Shown: one piece after another, positions 10,291 to 20,879 of the stretch
Numbering within the stretch: position 1 is the stretch's first letter
Layout: each line of letters begins with the position of its first letter
From: Argyresthia goedartella
Taxonomy: Eukaryota; Arthropoda; Insecta; Lepidoptera; Argyresthiidae
Direction: 5' to 3'
Assembly: GCA_949825045.1 (NCBI GenBank)
Contig: OX463807.1
Span: forward strand, 40,382,749 to 40,446,748
Length of the DNA stretch: 64,000 bases
The notes under the pieces: model-generated
Databases searched by the model: none
The model's input: the letters and a program-made list of their open reading frames with translations, nothing else
Told to the model about the DNA's origin: nothing
Position numbers and translations under genes: made by a program

Positions 10291-10471
10291 TTTGAATAAC
10301 TAGAGAAGTGGAGGTATGATAGGTATTGTTTGCACAATTTTCAGGTTTCAAGTCAAACTCGATAAATTAACATGTGATGAATTATTTTTCTCGTATGCAT
10401 GTATTAAGTTTTTTGTTGTTGTTTTTATTTAGACTGAATCACCAAAAAAAGGAGAATTAGTTCGAAATATG

Positions 10472-10883
10472 TGTAAAAACCGATCAAGTGCAAGTCGAAC
10501 TCGCGCACGACGGGTTCCGTACCAGGGTAAAATGGTATACAATGGTGTGGAGTGAAAAGTTTGGATTTTACATAGCAAAATGTTGATTACAAAGTTATTG
10601 GTGCGGCTACTTTCACACTCCGTGTACCTAACCAGGTCCATTCATAAGTTTGTATTTTAAAGAATTATTGTGTGGGAGCGCCATAAAATATTTATTTTAT
10701 GCTGTTTTTAAGTATGATTGGTTATAGTGGCAACAGAAATACATCATCTGTGAAAATTTCATCTGTCTAACTATCTCGGTTCATGAGATACAGCCTGTTG
10801 ACAGACGGACGGACGGACGGACAGCGGAGGCTTAGTAATAAGGACCCGTTTGGCACCCCTTCGGTTACGGAACCCTAAAAATG
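10472..10883 (-). repeat. Dispersed GGGTTCCGTACC repeat, copy 2 (inverted)
   Basis: Inverted relative of 395-822. Reading plus strand it begins AAAAACCGATCAAGTGCAAG, contains CGGGTTCCGTACC, the GTTATTGGTGCGGCTAC block and a (GGAC)n run near 10806-10821, and ends GGAACCCTAAAAAT. It has no coding capacity. The order of blocks is the same as in copies 1 and 3. Confidence 0.75.
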
Positions 10884-11084
10884 ACATTTTCTTCGAAATT
10901 CTTTAAAGTTCCATAACTCGAAAACGGAAAATTTTGGTCAACATTATGGTTAGTTTTGACAGTAACCCTGTATATGTTTGGATGTATGTATACAGTTGTG
11001 GTCATATAATTAAGAACGATTTGAAGTTCCAGTTTTATTTATCTCAATCATGTCATGTGTAATAGTTATATTTTCCTTCTTAAA

Positions 11085-11295
11085 AGTAAATCTCTACTCT
11101 ATGTAAATAATATAAATGCTACTGATGTCGTGATTATTTCAAATTCACTAAGTGTACTTATGGCATTGCAAAATAATTGCCTTAGATATAACTTGAAATA
11201 TTTAATTTATGGTATTAGGAATATGTTAGACCATTTACTCACTCGTGATATAACTGTACAATTTCTATGGGTTCTATGTTATGAAATAGCCCCAT
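11085..11295 (+). pseudogene. LINE RNase H-like fragment
   Basis: An open stretch reading DVVIISNSLSVLMAL followed by ITVQFLWV. It resembles the RNase H domain carried by some non-LTR retrotransposons, where the pattern is an (I/F)xDSxSxLxAL strand-helix and later a (V/I)xFxWVPxH motif. The usual catalytic DS is NS here and the WVPSH motif breaks after WV, so it is a relic. It sits between two TIR-like words of the Tc1 element. Family assignment is tentative. Confidence 0.45.
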
Positions 11296-11534
11296 GAATA
11301 GAGCAAACGGGATTAGGATTAAAGAATAAAATCACTTTCTATTTTTTTACAAATTTGATTTATTCTCTATAGTAACAAATTCAAATAGTAATAAAGCTGG
11401 ACAAATAATTAAGAACGATTTATTAACCTGTTCGAGAGTTTGTTTTATATGACACTTAGATTAAATAAATCACATTAATGTGAAGTGTGTAAAGAAAAAA
11501 ATCTATTTAATACATTTTAATCTAATGTTAATAG

Positions 11535-12330
11535 TTAGTAGCATGTCCACGGCTTTTAATTACTGTTTACACCGGCGAGGCATTGACTATCAATTGACAT
11601 TTCGCAAGAGAGATAGAGTTCCATTCTTCTAAGAAAACGTTGTACAGCTCTCTTAGATTGCCACACTGTCGATTTGAAACCTTTTTCTTGACTTCGCACC
11701 AAAGATGCTCTATTGGGTCTAGATCTGGGCTGTTAGCTGGTCAATGTAAGACAGAAACTGATTGCGATGTGAGAAATTCCTTAACGGGGCGTGCAGTATG
11801 CTTTGGATCATTGTCGTGCTGGAATGTCCAAATAACCGGAAGCACGTCTTCAGCATAAGGTAACATTGTTTGTTCCAGTATATTTTTGTATTGGAATTGA
11901 TCCATGTTTCCTTCTATCACCTTAACAGGTCCAACACCGCGTCCAGAAAAACATCCCAGAGTTTTAAAATTGCCGCCACCATGCTTTAATGCCTTTTTTA
12001 TGTAGTTAGTCGAAAATGGTCGTATGCTTTATTCGGAGGGCGTCGCACAATTATCGTATTCCATATATTCCAGAATATTTTTCCACTGTCTAACTGTCTA
12101 GTTTTCATAACTTCTTGCAAATGCAAGCCGGGCTTGCCTATGGCACCGTTTAGATACGGGCACCTTCCTTGCTATCCTTCTGTGCAACTTTTTTTCTACC
12201 AAACGCCTTCGAATAGTGCGCGCCGAGATTGCTGAAGGGTTGTTTCACCAAAATATTATTTTCTCAGCTCATTAGACCCTTTAAAAGGATTTTGTTTTGC
12301 CAGAGGAACGATTTTCCGATCATCTCGATG
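11535..12330 (-). pseudogene. Tc1 transposase catalytic domain, decayed
   Basis: Minus-strand reading gives, in order, a linker with KSHRDDRKIVPLAKQNPFK, then FSGRGVGPVKVIEGNMDQFQ, then WTFQHDNDPKHTA (second catalytic Asp region), and PANSPDLDPIEHLW (third acidic region) near 11700. These are hallmark Tc1 DDE motifs. The Trp before PANSPDL is replaced by a TGA stop, and several frameshifts lie in the first third (for example around 11960-12110). It is non-functional. Confidence 0.85.
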
Positions 12331-12725
12331 AGATTTATTTATTTATTTTCTTTATTTGGGACATCAACAGCATAATACACATAAATTCCTACAAAAAACA
12401 AAATACAGTAAATAAGGCCAAATACAGATGTCCACAGAAGTACAGTAAACTTATACGTAAATAGGAGCCGACGACGCTATGCTTAAAATTAGTTATTAAG
12501 TAATTAAACAAATTGCGTGTTGTTATTATGTAAGTTTGTGTGTGTGCATGTGTGTGAGGTAAGGGAGGGCGTGTGTGCATGCGTGAGGGTGAGTGCGTGT
12601 GTAGGTGTATATGAGGGTGTGTATGTGTGTGCGTGAAGGTGTGTTGGTGCTTGAAAGGAAAATTTAGGTGGGGAGGAGTAGTCAGTACTATGTTGAGGTA
12701 CACGGGGAACATTTGAAGTTCACTG
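12331..12725 (-). mobile_element. 5'-truncated LINE 3'-UTR with CA/GT-rich tract
   Basis: On the minus strand it ends GTCCCAAATAAAGAAAATAA and an (AAAT)n tail at 12331, a typical insect LINE 3' end with a polyadenylation signal. A CA-rich low-complexity stretch occupies 12535-12650 and produces a spurious His/Thr-rich frame. It interrupts the Tc1 transposase between its DNA-binding and catalytic domains. The 5' boundary is approximate. Confidence 0.6.
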
Positions 12726-12878
12726 ACGAGCAATGAAAAAGTTCCAGTGACATATCACCAAATTACTCCTAAACGGAAAAGGTTAGCTTAATGACGCCGT
12801 CTGCAATATTGAAGTACATTTAACAGCGCATCAGAATATTACCAAGTAAAAACGTCAATATTGTGTTCAAATTTTAAA

Positions 12879-13103
12879 TTAAAGGTTTAAAAAATTGGAT
12901 GGGTGTTTGTCGCCATTTTGTGGGTGGAACTTTACATTGCTCGTGAGTGTAGTTTGATACGTTGCAAAATGCTTCACAGCGTGGAAAACCATTGTTTTTG
13001 AGCATTGCAGATAGTCGGCTATCTTTTTATACCACCAATTCTTCTCGCGAAGGTTTATTATTACTTCCCTTATAGATTTATCACAACTTTTATTTTTCGC
13101 CAT
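12879..13103 (-). pseudogene. Tc1 transposase N-terminal HTH domain
   Basis: Starts MAKNKSCDKSIREVIINLRE, then a second helix region ADYLQCSKTMVFHAVKHF. This matches the paired-like helix-turn-helix of Tc1 transposases that binds the terminal repeats. The frame stays open to 12879 but is cut off from the catalytic part by the LINE insertion. It lies 55 bp inside the right terminal repeat, as expected. It is a relic. Confidence 0.75.
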
Positions 13104-13160
13104 CGTTTTTATTTGAAGCAATCAACTATTCAGCGTTCTTAATTACGTGACCATCCAGTA

Positions 13161-14484
13161 AGTAGTAATACTAGGTTCAGATCTAATGCATAAACTTTAT
13201 TTATTATTTTTTTAGGCAAACATGCGTATCAATGAATGTACCGCTAGTATGGAAAAGTTTTGCGATACCGGAAGAAATACAAAAAAATACATGCAAATAG
13301 TTATAGGTACTTGTTAGTTTGAAAAAATCTTCCACGACCACCACTATATAGTATGTATGAATGTATGTATGTGTCCCTCACAACTACTCAACGGCTCAAC
13401 CGTTTTAAGAAATGATACGGCGTCGATAGATTGGTCTTGACGACGCGAGTGTCAGGGTTCTTGACGTGCTTTCATCGAATCATTTATTCACACAGAGTTG
13501 CTGTACAAACAGAACAGTTACACAAACAAGATATTGTAAGCACATCTTATTTGGATCGTATTTCCTTAAACGGTTTGTAAACATTTACAATGTACTTGCT
13601 TCCAGCCAGCCCCACACGATACCTTAGGAGAGTAGGGGCCACATACCTACAAACGAATTTTTTTCATCTATTTCGGGAGCCGTGCCCAGGACTTGTGGGG
13701 CAGATCAGAATCTCCATGCTCTACAGTACACCTACCTCAATGAATATCCGATGCCAAATCTCGCCCATTCGGATATATCTAGTATGAGTACTGCAAAGAT
13801 AAAATTGAACTTTGACATTCAAGAAATTCAACAGTACCTATTGTACAGATAAGATTGAATTAGAAATTAGTTCTAAAATTAGGTAGGTATCTACAGAGTA
13901 GATTATTGCTAAGAAGGTAGTTATAATATATTGTTATACCCGACTGATCAATGGCTTATGTTGAAACGATTACCAAAACCGCACCATTTTACTACCAATA
14001 AATTCGAAATGACCGCCGGAATGGGTAAATGATCACCAAAGCAACGCCGTCGACGTCGAATTCAGGAATCTCACAGTGAAAGTATCCACCGGATTCAGGT
14101 CTAAAAGTAAGTGTAGTAATGAGTAATGCTGCATTGTTTATACTTAACTATAATTTTACCAAACTATATTTTCAGTACTAGTAGTTTTACAATATATTAA
14201 AATCGAGCTGTTATCTCCTGACGTAGCACGCAGACAGATATGTGTTTGTATATTTATTTTATTTGGTACCTCTATGTAAGTAGTGAGGGTTGTAAGTGTA
14301 TCATTATTTTATGGAGACTGGCATGTAACCTACTATTTTATAAATCTTGCTTTTTCGGCCAGAGATGAAACAGGTGTCAATCGATAGAGTAAATAATTAT
14401 ACACAAAATGTTTGTATTGTTAAAGAATCCCTTTAACGATATACTTTGTTGAAATCAAAGCTCGGTTTTTTCCTTTTTTTAATA
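13161..14484. other. Unassigned stretch
   Basis: No gene is supported. A short ATGT(ATGT)n tract lies near 13352-13372, and a 65-codon frame at 13590-13787 has no recognisable feature. It could hold old repeat material that I cannot name. Confidence 0.3.
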
Positions 14485-14489
14485 CCGAT

Positions 14490-14835
14490 GACGGGAGGGT
14501 GGCCGAGCGGGTGGGGTGGCAGTCAATAGGCACTTTAAAAATCGATTTCCTTTATAAATTATAATATAATAACAATAATAATAATAAACGTAGCCCATAA
14601 ATGTCCTCACCGAGGAGCACGGATATTTACCCGGATACGAGTAAGATTGAGCCATACCCCACCACGCTGGCTCAGTGCGGGTTGATGGAGGGATGTCGGG
14701 CTTGTGGCCAACCCGACTGTTAGGGCCTCTGACGCAGCTGTACGACAACTTCCACCTAGTAGATAGTAGCCGAACTTAAGCCGGACCCACAGCTTAACGT
14801 GTCATCCGAAACATGGATCCGAAACAAATGCCACG
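14490..14835 (+). repeat. Lepidopteran dispersed repeat (tRNA-like head)
   Basis: Begins with a tRNA A-box-like word (GGGTGGCCGAGCGGGTGGGG near 14495) and contains a block from GAGTAAGATTGAGCCATACC to GTGCGGGTTGATGGAGGG near 14640-14695. That block recurs inverted at 53655-53750. An (AAT)n run lies at 14566-14585. A tRNA-derived SINE or a LINE tail is possible. It is clearly a repeat because of the second copy, but its class is uncertain. Confidence 0.6.
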
Positions 14836-15591
14836 TAGAGAACGGACTTCGCTTGTATAATTTTTAAAATCAATAATCCCACGGAATTCATAACTATTTT
14901 TTCAATATCTGTGTGCAATAAAGAAGTGGGAATTATGAACTTAAAAAATTTACATACCTTTGTCTGTAAATTTATATCTACCAGTATCATCACTGGCCCC
15001 AAAAATCAAGGTTTTCCATTTTAGGGCGGACAGTTAAGTGTGCCAAAAATCATAGCCAGCCAAAAATTTTACACTCTCTTTGACTGAATGTGACATTGTG
15101 TTTTGTACATTCGGGAATTGGTTTTAATACCGATTTTATATCGCTATTGGTATTGTTTTAATGCACTCATCAGAAATCAGAACGTAACAATTATGGTTTT
15201 TGGATGACCCTGTTATTGTAAGGCGCAAATAGATGGGTCTGGGCACGCACAAGTAAAGTAGTCTGAGGAATCTTGATTAGAATGATAAGACTTGCCAGGG
15301 TACCTATTTGTATTTTTCGCAAAGCAAAACACATTATTTTATCACAATGGATCACAAAACCAGGAAAACGGGATCAAGGTTTTGTGCCTTTGAATTCCCT
15401 ATTGTGGTATTTGGATCGCATACCTAGTACTTACCTATATTGATTCCAAATGAGTAAGAATATAATGTTAGAAACTAACAATACAATATCATTAAAAACC
15501 GGTTCATATCAGAAATGCAACATTGCAAATTTTAACCGGTGTTGTATTAATCCTACAAATTCCAGACACTAACAAAAACTGGACCGACAAA
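14836..15591. other. Unassigned stretch before the TCGA transposon
   Basis: AT-rich sequence with no gene or repeat assignment. The last four bases before 15596 are TCGA, the left target copy of the next element. Confidence 0.3.
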
Positions 15592-16104
15592 TCGAGGGCT
15601 GCGTGGTAAAACCCGCTAACTCAAGTTTTTTCACAAATCAAGTTAACAATGAGGTCCTTACCCATATATCATGATCTTTCATGTGGTAAAATAATATTCT
15701 GTGATTTTCAGCTTTTTAGCTCAAAAATTGGTGCAAAGAACCCTTTAAGTCATCAAATTTCGCTTAAAATGACCCAAAAAACCAATAAATCGCTTTACGT
15801 TTTACGATTCTCATATTTTGATTCCGGAAAAACCATACAATCTCTGTTATATGATTTTACATACAAATATTTCATTCGTAAATGAGAATAACTTTTGCAA
15901 TAAATCCAGATAACTATAATTACACGTTTTTACCAAACAACAAGTTAATGGTAACATTGAGAACTCATTGGAGCTGAAACCATTTAACGATACTTGCAGG
16001 CTTTTAGAATCAAAGTATTTGTATCAATTCCAGGATAAGCTTAGTTATCTTGTTTCATCGAACAAAACATTCCACAGTAACAACAGTAATTAGTGGTAAA
16101 ACCC

Positions 16105-16148
16105 TATAAATAGAGATATCGTGTTTCACTGACCTGTTTTTGTCAGTC
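16105..16148 (+). promoter_or_regulatory. Putative core promoter of the transposase
   Basis: TATAAATAG begins at 16105 and TCAGTC, matching the arthropod initiator TCAKTY, at 16143. The gap is somewhat long for a standard TATA-to-start distance, so either may act alone. Position is ~100-140 bp upstream of the first ATG at 16246 and just after an internal copy of the terminal-repeat core, which could let transposase bind near its own promoter. Confidence 0.4.
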
Positions 16149-16245
16149 TTGATCGAACTCCGGCGCAAGACTTTACGATTTTCATTTTAATTTATTAAAG
16201 GTGATACCTACTACATAGTTGAAGAAGTTTTCATGTGTTCAAACC

Positions 16246-19200
16246 ATGGGGGACAGAGCAAGAAAGTTAGTGCAACTGGCATGCAAGTTAAAAGACGATT
16301 CCGGTGAGTTAATTTGTTATCATAACCTCAAAATATCGTGGTAATAGTTGTCTATTTTGCGATGTTAGTAGAATTACTAATTCTGAAGTACATAATATTA
16401 TATGAGTAAGATGATCATCATAATTACATGTCATACAAGTAAAACAATGCTCTAAGTATGTTGATTGTATTAAAGATCAACATTTACCGGGTTATTCCTC
16501 AATGATTACCCGCTTTTAATGTTCGTGTTACTTTGAAAATATTAAGGGAGAACCCTGTGTTTTATAGGGTTAGGTAAGGTGCTTTTTTAAACTAAAAGTT
16601 AAAGCCACATTCGCAGTTTAATGTGAAGGCTGGTATAATTGTCTCATTTTAGGTGCGCGTACTGTGCTACGGAGAATTCACCTACCCTATTTTTATATAT
16701 TTCAGACGCGACGACCGATGATGAAAATGATTCATCTGATTTGGACGCCGATCAAATGATGATTGCTGACCAAATGGAGGACTTCATCAGTGATCAAGAT
16801 GGTTCTCCTGACAGTTTGATTGCGGAAGCTCATTTAAGTTGGGCCCCCGGGCATGACCAACTTAGCGCCACTCCGTTCATGTCATCCTTGCCTGCTGCCG
16901 CCGGGCACAACCAACTTACCGTCACTCCGTTCATGTCACCCTTTCCTGCTGCCACCGGGCACGACCAACTTACCGCCACTCCGTTCATGTCACCCTTGCC
17001 TGCTGCCACCGGGCACGACCAACTTACCGCCACTCCATTCATGTCAAGTTCGCCTGCTGCCGCCGGTCACGACCAGCTTACTGCCACTCCACTCATGTCG
17101 CCCTTGCCTGCTGCCGCCAGGCACGACCACCTTACCGTCACTCCGCTCATGTCGCCATTGCCTGCTGCCGCCGGGTACGACCAACTTACCGTCACTCCGT
17201 TCATGTCACCCTTGCCTGCTGCCACCGGGCACGACCAACTTACCGCCACTCCATTCATGTCAAGCTCGCCTGCTGCCGCGGGGCACGACCAGCTTACCGC
17301 CACTCCGTTCATGGCATCCTTGCCTGCTGCCGCCGGGCACGACCAACTTACTGCCACTCCGCTCATATCACCCCAGCCTGTAGTCAACTGCCGCCGCCGA
17401 CTTGCCGCTGACCATCAAGTTGCTGGCCCATCTAGCAGAATCCCAACCCCTCCACATACAGAAGAAGAAGAAGATCCTTTCGCCAGCGACTTTTCAGACT
17501 TAGACCCACCATACTTTCCAGAAACAGATCTAGAATCTAGTGACATGGATATTGTACATAAAAATGGAGCTGTTTTAATCCCAGAAAGTCCTGAACGAGA
17601 CGACAACTACTCAGAGGAAATTGCTGTGCTTGTACTTGAAGATCTACTGCAAAAAGTTTGGATATCTGTACGACCTGTTAAAAGACGTAAAAGAGCTAAA
17701 CCCTCTGAATGGAAAATAAATATATCACAGAGAAGAAAGGCTGATGGACTCCCTTTTATTACAAAAGGTAAAATGCGTTCTGCAAAGGTACCTAAGCCTA
17801 TACAAGGAGTGTGTTGCAAACACAAATGCACTGACCACTTTTCTGAAGAAGATAGAGAAAGATTATGCAGAAATTATTGGAACATGGACTTTAAATCCAA
17901 GAAAAACTTCATTTTGTCATGCATGAAGATAGAACCTGTGAAAACACGTAAAGTACTGCAAAATCCCAACAAAAAAGGACGTACCTATAGTAAAAAATGC
18001 TTCTTCCAAAAGGATGGTCGTGAAGAGCAAGTTTGCCAAAAGTATTTCATTTTGACGCTATGCATATCAGCTGACGTTATCACTGATGCAATAGCAAAAA
18101 AAAATGATTTGGGATTCTACGATAATGAAGACCAGCGTGGAAAAAAAGAGCCCCCGAACAAAACAAGTCTAATTGACGTTCAATTTGTCAAAGAACACAT
18201 TGAGTCATTCCCGGTAATGGAGTCGCATTACTGTCGCAAAGATAGCAAGAGGAAGTATTTGGCGCCTGATGTGAAATCGGTGTCTAAAATGTACGATCTG
18301 TACACAGAGAAATGCGTTAAGGCTGACCGAATTCCAGTTCATGAATCGAAGTACCGTGATATTTTCAATGAACACTATAATCTCAGTTTCTTCAAGCCAA
18401 AAAAGGATCAATGTGCTTTATGCAGCAAATACAACAGAGCTGTTGGTGAAGAAAAAACTGCGATGGAAGAAAATTATCATGAACACGTGTACAGAAAGAC
18501 AATAAGCGCAAACGCTAAAGAGGCGGATAAAGATAGATCAAACTGTGATCCAAGTTTTATGTCAATAACCATTGATCTACAAGCAATACTGCAAATTCCT
18601 ACAGGAGGAGAGGGTGTGCTATACTATCTCAGAAAGCTTGTACTTTATAATTTCACAATATATGAAGCACGCTGGCCAAATAATGCCTATTGTCTGTACT
18701 GGAGTGAAATAAACGGGAAGAAAGGCAGTTCAGAGATCGGTACTTGTTTGTTCTACTATTTGTCAAACTTGGTGCCGGAACAGGTGAAACATTTGACAAT
18801 GTTCTCTGATACCTGCAGCGGTCAAAACCGCAATCAATACATTGCAGCGCTTCTACTCTGGACCGTACAAAATGTGAATCATTTAGAGATAATTGAGCAA
18901 AAATTCCTTGAAAGTGGTCACACATACATGGAAGTAGACTCAATGCATGCTAGTATTGAAAATGCTGCAATGTTTCATTCCATCAATTGTGTATCAGATT
19001 GGAAAAATGTATTTAAAGCAGCTAGGAAGAAGAGAGAAAAGAAAACTGCTGAGGGCACCAAATACTGCGTTGAACCGTACAGAGTAAAGGAATTCAAATA
19101 TAATGAGATGTTTGATTTGAAGAAATTGGCAGGAACTTTGATAAAGAACAGACAGAAGGATAACTTTGGAGAGAAAGTTAATTGGATGAAAATTAAGAGG

Positions 19201-19542
19201 ATAAAATTCGTGAAAGGAGATAAATACAAAATGTATTTCAATTATGATCTCTCTGATGATCTTCAATACTTGGATGTGTCTTTCAGTGAAAAAACTTCCA
19301 AAACTCCCAAGACAAGGTTCAGAAAAAATACTGATCTTGCATCAGTTGAAGAATTGGTGTATCCCGAGAGATTAGAATTATTGTATGAGCACCCATTACC
19401 TATAAGTGAAGCAAAAAAGAAAGATCTGCTAACGATTTGCGCTAAAGGGATAATTCCTGAAGAACTACATCCTTGGATACACAGTCTGAAGGTAGTCAAA
19501 AATATTGTCGTTGATGACGATGATGATTTGATTGAAAATTAA
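16246..19542 (+). CDS. DDD/E-type transposase, two exons, ~964 aa
   Basis: Exon 1 is 16246-16303, starting at ATG in an AACC context and ending CCG|GTGAGT. Exon 2 starts after TATATTTCAG at 16706 and runs to TAA at 19542; phases match (1+2 bases). Using the unspliced ATG at 16639 instead would give 967 aa with an unrelated leader. Order: acidic leader, ten 18-residue repeats (exon 2, 16850-17389), acidic/Ser-rich linker, basic region with cysteine pairs (CCKHKC, QCALC), then a catalytic core. Candidate catalytic residues are Asp643 (SITIDLQ), Asp721 (FSDTCSGQNRN) and Asp764 or Glu771 (GHTYMEVDSMHASIE). The core resembles a large insect family of uncharacterised proteins (DUF7869-type) that I take to be transposases. 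It ends in an acidic tail (DDDDD). No breaks are seen. Confidence 0.85.
16850..17389 (+). repeat. 54-bp coding minisatellite, ten units
   Basis: Ten imperfect tandem units, each encoding 18 residues on the pattern GHDQLTATPFMSPLPAAA. Units differ at a few positions (V for A, L for F, SSS for SPL). The repeat length is a multiple of three, so copy-number changes keep the frame. Because no unit introduces a stop, long spurious frames also appear in another plus frame and on the minus strand. Confidence 0.95.
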
Positions 19543-19640
19543 ACTCTATAAGTACATGATTTGATTAAAAATTAAACTCTGTAAGTGTATTATTAGTATG
19601 AATAAGTTGAAAACTAAACTCTGTAAGTGTATATTAGTAG
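19530..19640 (+). repeat. Three tandem units at stop codon and 3' UTR
   Basis: The words ATTAAACTCTATAAGT, ATTAAACTCTGTAAGTGTAT and ACTAAACTCTGTAAGTGTAT recur at about 40-bp spacing from the stop codon onward. The first unit overlaps the last codons. Role unknown; probably slippage or tandem duplication. An AATAAA lies at about 19803. Confidence 0.7.
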
Positions 19641-19892
19641 TTTGTTTATTGGCGTAAAATCCTTTAAGTAGCTCCCATATTTTGAAAATTATAAAATTAA
19701 TCAATCTAGAAGTATAATTTTATTTGCTTTATTTATGTATTTCAAATGTCAATTAAATTTGTAATGAATATTTCTCATAATTTTAGGTCGTATGAATAAC
19801 TAATAAAAAACTACAGACATCTAAAACTTCAAAGTCGATTATCTCAGTTTAATGTTTTACCTACTTAACGGGTTTTACCACGCAGCCCTCGA

Positions 19893-20879
19893 AATACGCT
19901 TCAAACATCGACAAAGTACGAATTTACAAATAAACCGGAACAGGTAAAAGGGGCTTGTTGTCACTTGTTTTCTATAACCAGATAGGTCCAGATATTGGCT
20001 GCGATGGCTGCAAGGGGTCTGGTTTCGAATGAAGCTGTAGCAACAAGGGTGTGGCAAAAAAAATTCAGCGAGGTACGCTGAAGCGAAATCCACGAGGTCG
20101 AATGACACAGCAGCGACGAACAATGTAGCGAAAAAAAATTGTAACTATATGCTAGTTAGAAATTCAAAAAGGGTAAAATATATAGTGAATGTTTCATTTT
20201 GATCAACAAAAAGTAACAGGGACTATTTTTGGTAATATTTTCGAGCTATGTCTTTCACTAAATTAAACCATAATTAAATTCCGTAAATCGTTAATCTTCG
20301 AATTAACTTTAAATATATGTTAATAGCTCTGATGGATCGTTGAAAAAAATGTTTATAGAAAATCATAGCACTCGGGTATTACTCGTACAAAATCAAGAGT
20401 GCTCATATTATTATTTTTTACAATCTTTTTTGTTTCTTTTTTAGTGGCGTTTGAGGGATTTGGCCTTAAAATTCGCTGCGCATGGCCAATTTAACTTAAG
20501 GCCCAAGATCACACAAAACCACTGAAGAGCGCTTTGCAAAAATAATAATAAAATTATTTCCACTATATTCATAGGTCTAAAAAAATATGTTATTCACAAA
20601 GAGATAATCTAGTTTAAAGTGCCCCGATCGTAAATAATCCTGAACATAGTCTATATTAAAAAGGAGATATAATAATTTTAATATCAAATAACTGATTTTT
20701 GACATAATTTTTATGCCTAAATTTTCCTCTTTTAGAGCTCCGTATCAAACCTTAAATTTTATCAATTAGCTTATTTCCGTTTTTCAGTAAATTCGAAAAA
20801 ACACGTAATTTTTAAGGTGGGGCGGCCCGTTTCTATTCCGCGCCACCCGCTATGCGGCGCCCCTCACCTCAACAGCCAG
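19893..20879. other. Unassigned stretch
   Basis: No gene is supported. An 82-codon minus frame at 19875-20123 overlaps the transposon end and shows no recognisable motif. The rest is AT-rich. Confidence 0.3.

Larger units (their letters stand above)
10993..13158 (-). mobile_element. Tc1-type transposon, decayed, with nested LINE pieces
   Basis: Terminal inverted repeats begin CAGTTGTGGTCATATAATTA at 10993 and, inverted, CTGGATGGTCACGTAATTAA ending 13158. They are flanked by TA at 10991-10992 and 13159-13160, as expected for Tc1/mariner. A second TIR-like word (ACAAATAATTAAGAACGATT) lies at 11400, suggesting an IR/DR-type left end. The transposase is on the minus strand, split by a LINE 3' fragment (12331-12725). 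A RNase H-like LINE fragment (11085-11295) lies between the two left-end repeats. Confidence 0.8.
15596..19888 (+). mobile_element. Complete DNA transposon with TCGA target duplication (Sola-like?)
   Basis: Terminal inverted repeats begin with the identical 20-mer GGGCTGCGTGGTAAAACCCG at 15596 and, inverted, ending 19888. TCGA flanks both sides (15592-15595, 19889-19892). A third partial copy of the repeat core (GTGGTAAAACCC) lies at 16094, just upstream of the putative promoter. The element is 4293 bp with one spliced, uninterrupted transposase gene. A 4-bp target duplication and a G-rich terminus fit Sola superfamily elements best among those I know, but I cannot confirm this by search. Identical terminal 20-mers and an open gene suggest recent or ongoing activity. 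Confidence 0.85.

Noticed and set aside
12389..12733. 114-codon His/Thr-rich frame
   Set aside because: It is a low-complexity CA tract in a LINE 3' UTR.
14493..14530. tRNA-Ser/Leu gene from the GGTGGCCGAGCGGG word
   Set aside because: Only an A-box-like word is present, followed by repeat sequence, and no matching acceptor stem was found.
15649..15885. 78-codon frame inside the left end of the TCGA transposon
   Set aside because: It lies in the non-coding 5' part of the element with no recognisable features.
16853..17383. 176-codon second plus frame and minus frames across the same array
   Set aside because: They are shadows created by the stop-free 54-bp tandem repeat.
16850..17389. CRISPR-like array
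   Set aside because: The units are contiguous coding repeats without spacers, in a eukaryotic setting.
16639..19542. Unspliced start at 16639 for the transposase
   Set aside because: A donor at 16303 and acceptor at 16705 join in phase to an upstream ATG with a better leader; the first 22 codons after 16639 lie in the intron.
16639..19542. Host gene for the 964-codon protein
   Set aside because: It is bounded by terminal repeats and TCGA duplications and has a transposase-like acidic triad, so it is an element gene.
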